A stretch of 64,000 nucleotides of DNA from Lingula anatina. Lineage: Eukaryota > Brachiopoda > Lingulata > Lingulida > Lingulidae. The notes under the pieces were generated by a model that worked only from the letters and a program-made list of their open reading frames with translations, searched no databases and was not told where the DNA came from. Positions 38,077-49,599 of this stretch are shown here, in pieces. The DNA is taken from the NCBI RefSeq assembly GCF_001039355.2, contig NW_019773641.1, positions 1 to 64,000 of the forward strand. The letters run 5' to 3'. The position numbers and the translations under genes are program-made. Position 1 is the first letter of the stretch. Each line of letters starts with the position of its first letter.

Positions 38077-40151
38077 TTTTATTATTGGAAGGTTGGGAAC
38101 CACAATGTTGTCTTCACCCCTGCCTCCTTGTTTTAACCTGGGATCTGTTACCCAGAATTTATACAGCGTGATACATTTCTTAGAAACGCTATATAAATGT
38201 TCCGGTATGCATTTGACGTGTATTACGTCCTTGGTGTAGGCATTTGTTCTGCTTGATTATACATATGCTTTAAAATGGAGAATTGATGAAGAGGAGCATG
38301 AAAGAGAAACAAAGTGCAATTTAAAGTTTCATTCCTTTTTATCTGTAACTCTGGATTCTGGTCTATCTCTACAACTTTACAGTTAAAGCATTTTTTTTCT
38401 TTTTTTTTGTGAATGTAGACTACCTGAAGCCGTGAGATAAGTTTTTTATTGCACAGCATTACTTGTAACCTTGCACATTTTTTGCGAAGTCCAAAATTTA
38501 CGGGCTTCTGTTGTTGATGTAGTAGCAGCCTTACTACGTATACTCTTACATTGTACTTGTTTATGAATTATTCGTTCAACATTGTGTATTTTGGCTTCTA
38601 GCACTGTTTATATTGCATTGCCTGATATTGAAAAACGTTTTTTTTTTCAAGGAGCATTACTACACGTGTTTTCTTTAATACATACAGTATCAATTAAATG
38701 GTGCGTTTTTCAGTTATAAGCACTAAATATTATGTTCTGCCCGATATTGAAAAAAATTAGGGACAAGCAATACTTATATTGTATATTTGATCACGATATT
38801 TACAGGGTAAATTATAATAAAATATATGTAAAAAATTTTAAACAGTGTTGGCTTTAATTTATAATTATCCATTTTTAAAAGTTAAAGATTCAGATAACAT
38901 AAACAAAATTGGTTTGAAAATGTCAGCTTCTTTCATTAATTTTGTCATCCAACTTTTTCGGTCAACCGTGCCGAGGTATTATTCACTGGCGGAACAGCGT
39001 TCTTTGAAGTATTAGGTGCTTTGGTTTACTTTTATTCAGTATTTTGGGGGAAGCGATGTCATACTGGAAAATAGTTAATAAGATAAAGCAAGATTCTGTA
39101 AGAAAAGAGCGGTCGTTTTGTCTCGCAATCGGGTTTTATTTCGCTTGTTTCACAATTGTTTTATTATCCTCTATGAAGAAAACCATGTTCTAAAACAGCC
39201 GTAGAAGGTTATCGCTCACGCTTGCTTTTCTTTTTTAACAATAAGATTTTATTGTATATCATTTTACGTTGTGTGTTGTGTATTATAGGATTACTTCCGT
39301 GTAATAATGTTGCTTGTTTTCTTTGTCCAGATGCTGCTTTGCGTCTTCGTGCATATCACAAGAACTTCGTTTTTCCCGAATTGAAAGGCGTCCACCTGTA
39401 TTGGCGACATTTGAAAAAAATCATATGGATACCATATGATTGCTTTATCATTGTTTTAATTGTGTATTATTAAACGTGAATGAGGAACGCTACACAACCA
39501 CAGAATTGATTTTTTGCAACAAACCTAGCTATAATCCCGTATGATTGATCTAGAGGCTTACCAACTACCGAACCATGTTGTACAGCGCCAATTGCAACGT
39601 TTAACGAGTGTAAAAGTTAAGTGCAGTGTAGAAATGATCAAACACTCCATCAACGCGCTCGTAAAGCTAGGTAGTTGTAAAAACACGGAAAACCGCAACT
39701 GATAAACTCTTTATTGATGCGTCGTGGTAGTTGCTTAGCAATGTGTCATAGCAAGTGCTTTATACGCTATTCTCAACAAACAGTGAGGGCAATACGCCTA
39801 CCTTTTACAGCGTGGATTAATATGATGAACATGCTATAGAATTAAGTCATGCCCGCTGCTTCCAATTTTGCTCATTTCAGCCACTAATTGGATCAAGATA
39901 GTTTATCGAGAGCACGCAAATTGTTCACAGGAACCTCCATGAAATAGCCATGAATATCATTATAGTTTTCGTAAGAGGGCACCTGAGTACCACAGATAAC
40001 TCCGTAACACCAATAGTTCAGCGACAGTATGTGAGGAAATATACATCTGTAAACTATTAATACGTTGATGTCGTTTCATATTCAAATTTCAAGAAATCAC
40101 TAAAATTGATTTAGGGTCGGAGACAACGTAATCGGATAAAAGCTGAAACTT
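38077..40151. other. Intergenic region upstream of orphan ORF
   Basis: No supported gene. Sequence from about 38.9 kb on is less AT-rich and less repetitive than the surroundings and could hold regulatory DNA or 5' exons of the ORF at 40152. A 3' splice-like TTTGTCCAG occurs at 39330, but no coding partner is visible. Confidence 0.45.
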
Positions 40152-40601
40152 ATGGATAAAGCTAAAAGTGGAGAGTTTCTAGCCGACCAGAACGCCGCCT
40201 TGGATGAGAAAGAGCAACATGTTTCGCTAGGGTTGTCGTCCTCTTGGACAAACGGCACACCGTGTAAAGATATGGGTGCACCGGCTCTTCACGACTTGAA
40301 ACAAAGACAGCATAATTTTAATCAGTGGAAAACAAACATGGAGAAACGACGCAAAAACGCGGCCCAGAAATTAGAAAAATTAAGCTCAGTACATCAAAGG
40401 CAGCTAAATGAACTGAAAGGCACTGTGAGGCATTTGCAGAGTCATCAAAAATGCAGCGAATGTAGCACCGAATCTACGCAAACTGAAGTCAAGATGACGT
40501 CTCTCTCCACACAGACTACCGCAGAATTGCGTCTCTTGTCCCCATCTCCGATCTCAAGACCAAGCTCTAAATGCATGCACCCCAAAAAATTTCTGCCGTG
40601 A
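40152..40601 (+). CDS. Orphan 149-residue protein with coiled-coil segment
   Basis: I do not recognise it. It is a single open frame from ATG to TGA with more even base use than the AT-rich DNA around it. Roughly residues 48-98 are Lys/Glu/Gln-rich with heptad-like spacing (HDLKQRQHNFNQWKTNMEKR, then KLEKLSSVHQRQLNELK), suggesting a coiled coil. Next come a CxxC (KCSEC) and a Ser/Thr-rich stretch containing STQTEVKMTSLSTQT. There is no signal peptide or membrane segment. AATAAA occurs near 40749. It could be a complete intronless gene or one exon of a larger gene; a donor-like AAG/GTACGG lies about 30 bases after the stop. Confidence 0.5.
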   Translation: MDKAKSGEFLADQNAALDEKEQHVSLGLSSSWTNGTPCKDMGAPALHDLKQRQHNFNQWKTNMEKRRKNAAQKLEKLSSVHQRQLNELKGTVRHLQSHQKCSECSTESTQTEVKMTSLSTQTTAELRLLSPSPISRPSSKCMHPKKFLP

Positions 40602-41499
40602 AATTGTGGCCAGTCTTCATGTTCTGAAGGTACGGTACTTTCAAATATTGTGAAAATAGTAATACCACGGTCTTCGGCTGTATCTTAGGTCTGTTACTGG
40701 CTCATCACACGGAATGGCATCATATGAATCGTGCTAGCGCTTTTAGACGTAATAAAACACGAAAAAGAGAACGTTGGCTTTACGGGCTTAGAGCATGGAG
40801 CAAGATTCCTGTAATCATTGCAGTACCAATGTAAAAGCGGAATATACCGTGTGAAGATGCATGGGAACGGTGTTTTCCAACCTACCTGGCGTAAGGAATG
40901 ACTAAAATATGATTTTTAAGTGCGTTATACTAGCACAAAGAAAATCACTGAAACTTTGCAAACGAACCTACCGCCAGGTCAACCAAAGTTGCCGTCATAG
41001 AATAAAAAAAAAAATGCAATCGATTTTTCACGAGTTTCTATTATTCTTTTTCGTTAATCGTATCTAATAAAACGCATTTTATTGTACATTGTTTCAAATT
41101 TGACTTGTACTGAGAATCGAGTTTTTTTACGTTTTTTTTTCTTTTGCCATTAAAAAAACAATTGAGAGTTAACGTAAGACCGTTTGAAAGAACAGGACAT
41201 AAATGTAATGCCATTTTGACAACAAATTGGGATTGAAATTACATCGACACGTTAATTGTCATTTCGATGGTCTGATAATTGCCATAAGGTTCATAAATAT
41301 CAGTTTAATTTCTTTATTTTCTCCTCGGGTTACCAAAAAAAAAAGCATTAAGGAATTAAAAATTATACGTTTTTCTTTCACGGAAGCGCATTGTAATGAC
41401 ACACGTTATTGCCACAAACATATTGTTACTTTGTCTTTATCGCTACATGTCGTCTGCCAGCTGAGGAACTCCTCCCTCACCTCAGCAGTCCGGTAAGTT
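40602..41499. other. Convergent intergenic region, orphan ORF to MIF4G-like gene
   Basis: No gene seen. TTTATT at 41313-41318 reads AATAAA on the minus strand and could be the poly(A) signal of the MIF4G-like gene. Confidence 0.5.
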
Positions 41500-44400
41500 T
41501 CAGCATTCTGAACCGTTGTATTTTAAGATGACATACTGACTTTTCATCCACTTGATAACAGGAAGAATGTTTATAGAACTCGTGTGTGTGGTGTTAATAG
41601 TGGACAAATAAATGTCACTGACAAAAGTTAGACAAGTTAAAACTGAAATCATTCGTTCTCTTCTCGACATGGACTGCCATGTATTGATACTGTTGAGTAT
41701 CAGTCTGCTGCATGCTGCCTGTACCCACCAAGTTTTCTTTTCCTCTTTTTCTTCTCTTACATTCGCGGGTTCTGGTGATGCCACGGTTGTTGGTGTGGGC
41801 GTGCTTTGTGCCAACAGACCTGCTGTGGGAAATTCTCGCACTGGTGCAGTGGCAGTCAATTCCAATGCTGCTATTTTTGCTGCCAAATTCAATGCTGACG
41901 ATGACTTTTTCTTTTTTGTTAGTTTCTCCCTTGTTACCGTCTCGTTTGTCCCTGTTATTTTCGTTGTAGTTGTCATCCTTTTTGTTGATGTTTCTTCAAC
42001 TGCTGTCATAACTTGTGTTGCTGGCTTTTCGTTAAGCATTGTATTGTTTACCATTTCATTTGCCTTTGTCATTTTTGTGTCTTCTACAGCGTCATCTGCA
42101 GTCATTTGCTTTACAGGTGTTGTAAACTCTGCTCCTCCTTCATTTCTCGATGAAAAATCTGTCGAAGCTGGTTCGACCAATGCTGATATTATGGTTCCTG
42201 CAGAGGCTTCTGCAGGTGCTGTGCTTGTTTTACATGGAGTTTTAATCACCAATGGACCTATAGCTCCTGGACAATCTGACCAATCTTCCAAACATTCACT
42301 AATTTCTGTATGTAGAACTGCTTCTGCCACTGGTTCCATTGCAACGTCCACTGGAACTACAAATTCCACATACTCAACTGCAGTGTCCACTGGTTTTAGT
42401 TCTGGTCCCTTAGATTCAAATGTCAATGTTTTTTCTCCCACCTCTGGTGTCCTTACTGCGGAAGCCTCCATTTCTTCAGTGTCTGTGTCTTCTTCTTCTG
42501 ATGCCACTGCTTCCTTGACAATATCTGTGGAATGGGCTGCTCTAGCTGCTTCCATACCCGCTGATGTTTCAGGTGCTTTACCTGATTCACTACAGTTAGC
42601 TACCAAGCTTTTGGTGATATTTTCTGCAGAACTGTTGGGACTGTAACTTTGGTATGCTCTGGCATCTTCATAATCCGACTCTGGCTCCGATTCTTCCTCC
42701 TCCTCCTCTTCCTCAACTGCCTGTGCTTCCTCTGCCTCCTCTCTGCTTGTCCTCTCTTCCACCTGCTGTGCCTCTGATAGCAGCTCCTGCAGCTGGCTTT
42801 CTAATCTATCGGCCACCTGATCAGCCCCATATTCCTCACCGCTGGGGTGATACTCTATGATATCCGGCTCGTCCGAAGCATCGCTGGCTGCTGCGCTGAG
42901 AGCATGCGGAGAATGAGGTGGGCCGAGCTGAGGTCCCACTGGCACCCAGGTACACCCACGCCATGCATCCCACGCATGCTGATGCTCGATAAAGAAACCA
43001 TACATGTCAAAGTTTGGATCCCCCCACGTGCAGTCCTGGTCTTCAGGAGAGAAATCGTGTGGCACTCTTGGGACCTGAAAATAATTCTGTTTGAAAGCAA
43101 GATGCAATGCCAGGACACACTCTTGACCAATTACACTAATGAAGGTGCATTAAATAACCCAAGGTTTTGTATTTAACATTTTCTACAGCTACATGCAGGT
43201 ATTATCATCGCTCCTCTTTAAATATTCTAGACGTAATACTACATACTTTACAAAATGTACTTTTTTCATATCTATGGGAAATGTCCACTTCAGCCCTTTG
43301 GGTCTATAAAAGTCTTATTCAATTGTAATTTGCTTCTCTATTCATCATTCTACTTCTATCAAAATAATCCTACAGGAGCAGGGGTGGATTTAGGTCGTCT
43401 TCTGGGCCTTCCAGGAGACGGTCAGATTTTCAAAGTTTACACTGACGGGTATCTAATTTTTCTCTGTCGGAAGGTGGTCAAAAATGGCGGATGGATCAAC
43501 AAAGATAATTTGGAAGACTGCCAGAAAATATCTCTGGATCCGCCCCTTAGGAGGCAGAGTGAAGTTTTGACATACCTCTTCCTCGTTGTCTTGTCCAACA
43601 GTGTTCCAGTCCAGGCTACCTGGGGTAATGAACTGCACACTGGGCAGCATCTGTTCTCCTGCTGCCTCCAGATAGCCTGGAGAGGGCGCTGGTGGCAACT
43701 GAATAAGTGTCCAGTTGTTCTGAAAAAAAATTGTTAAGAACATTTTAATTTGATTAGGCTGGAAACAATTAAACCATGGCATCATTTCTGGATAAGTGGC
43801 TAAATTGCTGCTGGGATGACTTGAAATCAATAATTTGATTTTTCAAAACGTTTGTTAGTGGTTTGAATGGTTGGCTGAAAACAAAATATAAAACTTACAT
43901 TGGCATACATGATAAAAAAAATTCCAACAACACTAAGAAAAACTTGAAAGCCATAGAAATGTGGTACCTAAGAAGATATTGATGATAATTCTGGACAGGA
44001 AGAAAGACCAATGAAGAAATGTTACAACTTGCAGGAGTACAACACTCACTGATGAAAACAATCAGAAAACAACAAATAAAATCTCTAGGCCATACCATCA
44101 GAAAATAAAAAATAGAAATATTGTACTCTGCAGGAAAATTGAAGGAAGAAGAAGTAGAAGAAGACAAAGAACATCATACATTGACAGCCTTAATGCCTTT
44201 GCAACAAATCAATGACTGTGCAACAACAAGCTCTACCAAAAGACTGAAAATACATAAAACTGGAGGACCATGATCGTTGATGCCGGCACCAGGTCTGACA
44301 CTTGAAGGAGAAGAAAAAGATGACAAAGTATCAAAATTGCTAAAACCTATTTAAACAGAATATTTCTTATTAACAATTCATCCCTTTACATTTAATGGTA

Positions 44401-45119
44401 ATAAACTAAAATAACATTTCTATATTGTAAACCTGTCTAGTCCTCCATACCAGTACAAGTGTTGCGATTAGAGTGCCATCACGACTTTTTAGTCTTTCCT
44501 GCAGACATGGTCAAAATGTTCAACTGTCTGGACATTTGGTGAAATTGGAATGAATACCTTACCTTTCTAAATTTACAGAGGGTCCTGATCATTTTTAGAG
44601 TACTTTCAGTTGGTTTCATTCTCTGACGAAAACTTTTCATGGAGTTGAAAATGTTATTCATGGCTTCCTGAAAATCAATCATTATAAGTACAATAAAGTT
44701 GAGACATTTAACGACACTGAACAAAACTAAATATCTGACAAAGAGACATACATTTTATCTATGTAAAAAATATTCCTGAAGACTGAAGAGATTAATAAAT
44801 AAGTTAATCACAAAGTAGGAAGATGCATGCTTTTAACACAGACAGTGCAGATATCTAGCAAAATTCAATTTTGTCACATAACTCAATTTTACACATATAC
44901 TGAAAAAAAATAACAAGTTGTGAATATTTACAGTGTGAATTCCGCAGCGATCCAGGCAGCCTCCAACAATGGTGAGCAGCACACACAAGGCTTGGACAGA
45001 GGCATCAGTGCGCTGTCTTTGAAGGCGGGATATAATGTTTAGGATTGCCTCACAAGAAAAATAGTGCTGCAGGAAAAGTTCTCCTATTAATCTGAAAATG
45101 AATACCACTTCTTGATTAA

Positions 45120-45162
<43 letters not shown>

Positions 45163-47286
45163 CTGCTGAAGATTTATTACTGAGAGTCTGCAGCATGTCA
45201 CATACCATCATGCTATTCCTAGGGACGTTAAATTTTCATATCAGGCTATACATGTGTTCAGTTTTAGGCTGTATTCCCAGAGCTTTTAGATCGATCTATC
45301 CCCGCGGGCAGTCTCACTAGATTACTGTCAGATAATCCGGCTTAAATGTCCGCCCCGCCTACTACAAGCTGTAAGGGGGTAATTAACTTTCGTGTCCGCT
45401 CGGCTGACAGCTATTTAGCGTGAACCCCCAGGGAGTTAGGTCGATCTAAAGTAGATCAATCTAATCTCTGGGAATGGGGTCTAACTTAGCTTCCAACTCA
45501 ACATTTATGTAGTACAATACCAAAGATACAAGAATGCATATATATTTACAGTCACTATAGCAGACACTATTCAACTGAACTTACATGTTAAAATTTTTAT
45601 GACTTAAGATTAAGGTTTTTCCTTTCGATATTTAAAATTATACATATTTCATTAATTAAATAGTAGAAGGATAACTTGTAGTTACCTGCATATAATGAAC
45701 AGTCGATTATCCTTCATTTTTTCTGGCAACTAAAAATAATTTTTGAAAGATTACAGCCTGTGCCAAAAGCACTTTAGCCTATAAGCCCTTTGGGCAATTG
45801 GGGTCTAAAAGTGGGCTTGTTTTATAATTTTTTTTTTTTTTACTATCCCAGTACAGGGCTTCTTTGTGCCTAACAATGCAGACTTAGATTACTGATCATT
45901 GGATTATATAGTTTTAGGAAAATAACAGGTTATGAATTTAAATAGATACCACATTAAAACATATTTTGACTTGACAATACACAAAGAAATCATCAATAAT
46001 TGAGATCACTCATAAGATATGGTGTTGATGAATGCAAGATATGGCAATCATGAATAAATTAAGTTCAGGACGAAAAAATAAAAACATATCTGGAAAGATT
46101 AAATTTGAATGTTCACAACTAGCTATTGCAGGGTATATATGTGTAAGGAACAATATATATCAACTGAGAAATAATCAGTAGAATGTGGGTCGTTAGATTT
46201 GATTTTAAAAAATGATTGGCCATATGAAAGAAAACATTTTAAAAAAAGATTTTTTTAAAACTGTCATATGTGCCAAAATTTTGAAACAAATTATGAAAGA
46301 TACTTGAAGTATCAATAATAAATATCTTATTTTGTAACATTTGCTTTCCTCTGCTGTAAAAATGATGATGAATGCATACAACTGAATATAATCAACTCTT
46401 TTTGCAATCACAAGTAATGCAATACTCACATTTGTAATTGAAGATTTCAGCAGAACAGATTGAAATATTTTCATAGTTTCATCTATAAAGACTTCTTGAA
46501 ATGTGCCTTTTGATTTTTCGTCTTCATTCCGACCAGGCAGTTTGTACTTCACAAAAAAAAAGAAAGAAGATATACATACGCACACACAAACACACATCAA
46601 AACAGTTATAATATCAAAAAAAAAAAAAAAAAAGCATGGGACCATGGCCATTTTGACTGGCAGACCCAGGAAAAGAGTAAACACTTGAATGTTAAAATTA
46701 GTAACACTGCTTCCCAGATTTTGAGGGCAATGGCCCTACTGTGTCTGTACATAAAAACAAGATCAACATTACTGAAGAAGCATTTTTTTTTTTTTTTTTT
46801 TTGAAAATTGCATGAAATGATTGCATGCCCATTTTTGGGGATCTTTTCTGGCATTTTAGGACTGAGTATTCCCAGTGATATTGTGGTGATATACATATGG
46901 TGATATATTTCCAGTTATTGCCATGACAAAAAATGTGCATGGCTGTGAAGCAGACAGATGGGTGATGGCAATATGTACAGACACTGTGCCTTTTGATTTT
47001 TCGTCTTCATTCCGACCAGGCAGTTTGTACTTCACAAAAAAAGAAAGAAGATATACATACGCACACACAAACACACATCAAAACAGTTAAAATATCAAAA
47101 AAAAAAAAAAAAAAGCATGTGTCTGTAAGTAAAAACTTCAGTGAATGAATGAAAATAATTATGACAACAATGATCTTTTTTTGACAGATAATAAAGAAAT
47201 AAAATATGCACAGAACAGAGATTTGCTGCATAAGTATTTTTAATGAACTGATGATAAACTTTAACCCTTTAAGGTAAATTAATAAA

Positions 47287-47362
<76 letters not shown>

Positions 47363-48745
47363 GGCAAAGATGCATAACCTACAGATGCAACTGAATTCAC
47401 CAGTTCCAATATGACTACATCAGGAACTCCATTTTCCAAGTCCTGTAAAACATAAAGTTTCCTAGAAGTTTATTTTATCATCAAAGAAAATGTCTTTCAT
47501 CTTTTTGGTTGATAAATGTGGAATAAGAAGCATTATCTTCTCGCCTACATCCTTAAATGACAATATATGACAATATTTATCATGCATTTCATGACATACT
47601 TTAGTCATCTAGTCACCCTGGCTATTATCACATCACATACTGTCAGTAACTGTAACAAGGATTACAGCAGGATATTGTACATAAGTTGAAGCTGGGTAAA
47701 GTATTCATAACACCTTATTTAAAAGTTAACACTGTGATGTAATAAATTTACTGTGGAAGTTTGCAGTCACTTACTTTGGGGATACAGAATGATATGAAAA
47801 AATCTGTACTGGGACTCACCTTGCCAAATAAGTATTACTTTCATGTACCCCATACCACTTCTTAACCCTGCAATAAGGGTGCTTTCCCAGAGATTTAGAT
47901 CGATCTAAAGATTAAGTTTTAGATCGACCTAGCTAACTCCCTGGGGGTTCACGCTAAATTGCAGTCAGCCGAGAGGGCACCATAGTTAATTACCCCCTTA
48001 CAGCTTTTAGTAGGCGGGACAGACGCTTAAGCCGGCCAAGCTGACAGTAATCTAGTGAGACTCCCCACAGGGATAGATCGATCTAAAAATCTATGGAAAT
48101 GGGGTGTAAGTGACTGCATAACTACATACTGTGAAAATACTTTTAAAACATTTTTAAAAGTCAATAATAATAAAGTGTATAGAATATCAATATTCCTCAT
48201 CATAAAATAGCATATGTACAACTATTTGGAAAATATACTATATAATAATAATATTCCATCATAAACTTTATCTGCAGTGAGGTCAACTAATATATAGCTA
48301 AGTGGCAATTCCTGAGTAGTTATGCAAACAATTACCAGCCATGTAATCAACCTAGAGATTTCAGCACACGTGGTCACTGTTAGAAGATTGACTATATTTA
48401 GCCAGAGATATCAATTATCTGTGAACATCTAGTGAAAAATCAACCCGTGGCCTGTAGAGGGTAAAAACCTTACACAATACATCTTTTTCTTTCATGCTCA
48501 TTATTTTTCATACAGTCATTTGAGAATTTTCAGAAAAGAAACCGTATGATTACAGCAGTACCATTAAGCACATATACCTGGTAAATTAAAGCCCTTGCTG
48601 CAGCCCTGAGGCCGTATTCACTCTCCTGACAACTGACTGTTCTGAACCAGTTCTGCAACACATTTTCCTTCTCATCTGGCGTTTCAAGGAGGACACTGAG
48701 GTAGTAGTCGTTTATGAGCTCCTTGAAAATTTCTTCAGGTGCATT
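41500..48745 (-). CDS. MIF4G-like domain protein with long acidic C-terminal tail (5' end missing)
   Basis: Eight in-phase exons in descending order: 48745-48578, 47442-47383, 46546-46430, 45729-45686, 45091-44932, 44667-44563, 43719-43576 and 43074-41500 (TGA), about 790 residues. The middle resembles the helical MIF4G fold of eIF4G: RLIGELFLQHYF, then VQALCVLLTIVGGCLD, a helix pair, and NNW. This suggests a translation or mRNA-binding role, but the exact paralogue is not recognised. The last exon is unusually long: a Trp/aromatic-rich patch (DMYGFFIEHQHAWDAWRG), a helical Leu/Gln segment, a Glu-rich run, a Thr/Met-rich low-complexity part, and a basic end. No start codon was identified; the first exon opens with a clear acceptor, so upstream exons must lie in 48.8-50.9 kb or beyond. 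A donor just before the last ~80 residues is possible, so the C-terminus is uncertain. Confidence 0.65.
43930..44318 (+). mobile_element. Degraded non-LTR retrotransposon (LINE) 3' fragment
   Basis: The plus strand reads, with frameshifts and stops, the C-terminal signature of animal endonuclease/reverse-transcriptase LINEs: LKAIEMWYLRRY, WTGRKTNEEMLQLAGVQHSL, KTIRKQQIKSLGHTIRK, then a Lys/Glu-rich stretch and a decayed end similar to the usual W(K/R)TMI.DAG.R. It is truncated at the 5' end and clearly inactive. It lies antisense inside an intron of the MIF4G-like gene. Confidence 0.75.
45124..45158. repeat. (TA)n microsatellite
   Basis: Pure TA run of about 35 bases in a MIF4G-like gene intron, close to the acceptor of the exon at 45091. 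Confidence 0.95.
45267..45481 (+). mobile_element. MITE family A, copy 3 (215 bp)
   Basis: Subfamily A, like 22585: it starts GGCTGTATTCCCAGAG and ends CTCTGGGAATGGGGTC. It is flanked by TTA on the left and TAA on the right. It lies in an intron of the MIF4G-like gene. Confidence 0.88.
46502..46639. repeat. Duplicated exon edge, downstream (functional) copy
   Basis: About 135 bases shared with 46985-47119. On the minus strand they contain a microsatellite, a polypyrimidine tract, the TGTGAAG acceptor and the first 45 coding bases of the exon 46546-46430 (YKLPGRNEDEKSKGT). Confidence 0.9.
46985..47119. repeat. Duplicated exon edge, upstream copy
   Basis: Copy of 46502-46639 displaced by about 483 bases in the intron upstream of the exon. 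It keeps the acceptor (exon edge at 47029) and 15 intact codons, then diverges. Read on, the frame stays open to about 46856 and then stops. Confidence 0.9.
47290..47359. repeat. (AT)n microsatellite, about 70 bp
   Basis: Long pure AT run in a MIF4G-like gene intron, 25 bases after the donor of the exon 47442-47383 in minus-strand order. Confidence 0.95.
47877..48106 (-). mobile_element. MITE family A, copy 4 (230 bp)
   Basis: Inverted relative to the other three copies. Subfamily B, most like 30311. It starts GGGTGCTTTCCCAGAG and ends CTATGGAAATGGGGTG. It is flanked by TAA on both sides (47874-47876 and 48107-48109), an exact target-site duplication. Confidence 0.9.
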
Positions 48746-48841
48746 CTGCAATGTGAACTTTTTAAAATACTAAATTCCACAAGTAAAATTACATGTACAA
48801 TCAGATCAGTTGAGGAATTTAAATACAGCATACTAATTATT

Positions 48842-48970
48842 AAACTAGAGGATCAGAAAGGCAATACCACCTTTGGGGGATGCAACACCAGCTGGAGTAA
48901 GCGCATTCGTATTGAAAAAAAAAAGGGACACCACCTCCACTGTTGTGCTTGACAAGCTTTACAAAATGCA
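48842..48970 (+). repeat. Interspersed repeat, copy 2
   Basis: Partner of 29866-30002, with scattered substitutions and a small A-run expansion in the middle. Confidence 0.75.
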
Positions 48971-49599
48971 GTACACAAGAGTTCTCATTTTTTTATTGAA
49001 AATATTTATTTATAACAAAATCATGGGGAAAAGTAAAAGGTCAAACCCAAATTTGTGCTGTCCATGGTGAAAAGTAGGTCAAAAATATGAGGGACAGAAA
49101 AGTTACAAAGTTCAGTTCATGGTGAAAAGAAAGTCAAAGGTTAATTTCAAGGTCACAGTTACAGTAGATTGCCAATATATGACTTGCTAATCAAGTTCAA
49201 GAGTAACTTTGGGCTTATCCCTGCTAATTTTGAAGTATTTTCAAATTTTATTTTCAACACTGAAAATTGCAATGTTGTACTCTTTGACATATAGCGCAAC
49301 TCGTAAACTGTATGGTAAAGTGAACCATTAATTGTACTTAGTGAACCATTAACTGTAGTGATAGTCTTCTAAATTTGCATACATGAGATATGCATATATT
49401 TATTTAAGTTTTAATTATTCAAATGTATATAGACATGGCATGTTGCATGTCATTTAGAGAAGTTCATTTAAAATGTAAATCAAGATTTAATTTTAATACC
49501 TGCCTGTCTTGGTTGTCTTACTTGTGAAAAGTGAACCAAAGAACCTGTATAACCTACTGACTGGTTATTACAGGGTACATGTGACCTAAATCCATGAGA

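Noticed and set aside
39222-39473. 83-residue hydrophobic frame near 39.2 kb
   Set aside because: Hydrophobic runs in AT-rich DNA are expected by chance, and there is no family match or splice partner.
41612-42646. 344-residue open frame on the plus strand
   Set aside because: It is the antisense shadow of the long last exon of the MIF4G-like gene. Its Val/Ser/Phe-rich sequence mirrors the Glu/Thr-rich sense protein, and the sense frame joins in phase to upstream exons.
47007-47375. 122-residue minus-strand frame with long Tyr-Ile run
   Set aside because: It is translated (AT)n and (CA)n microsatellite next to the duplicated exon edge.
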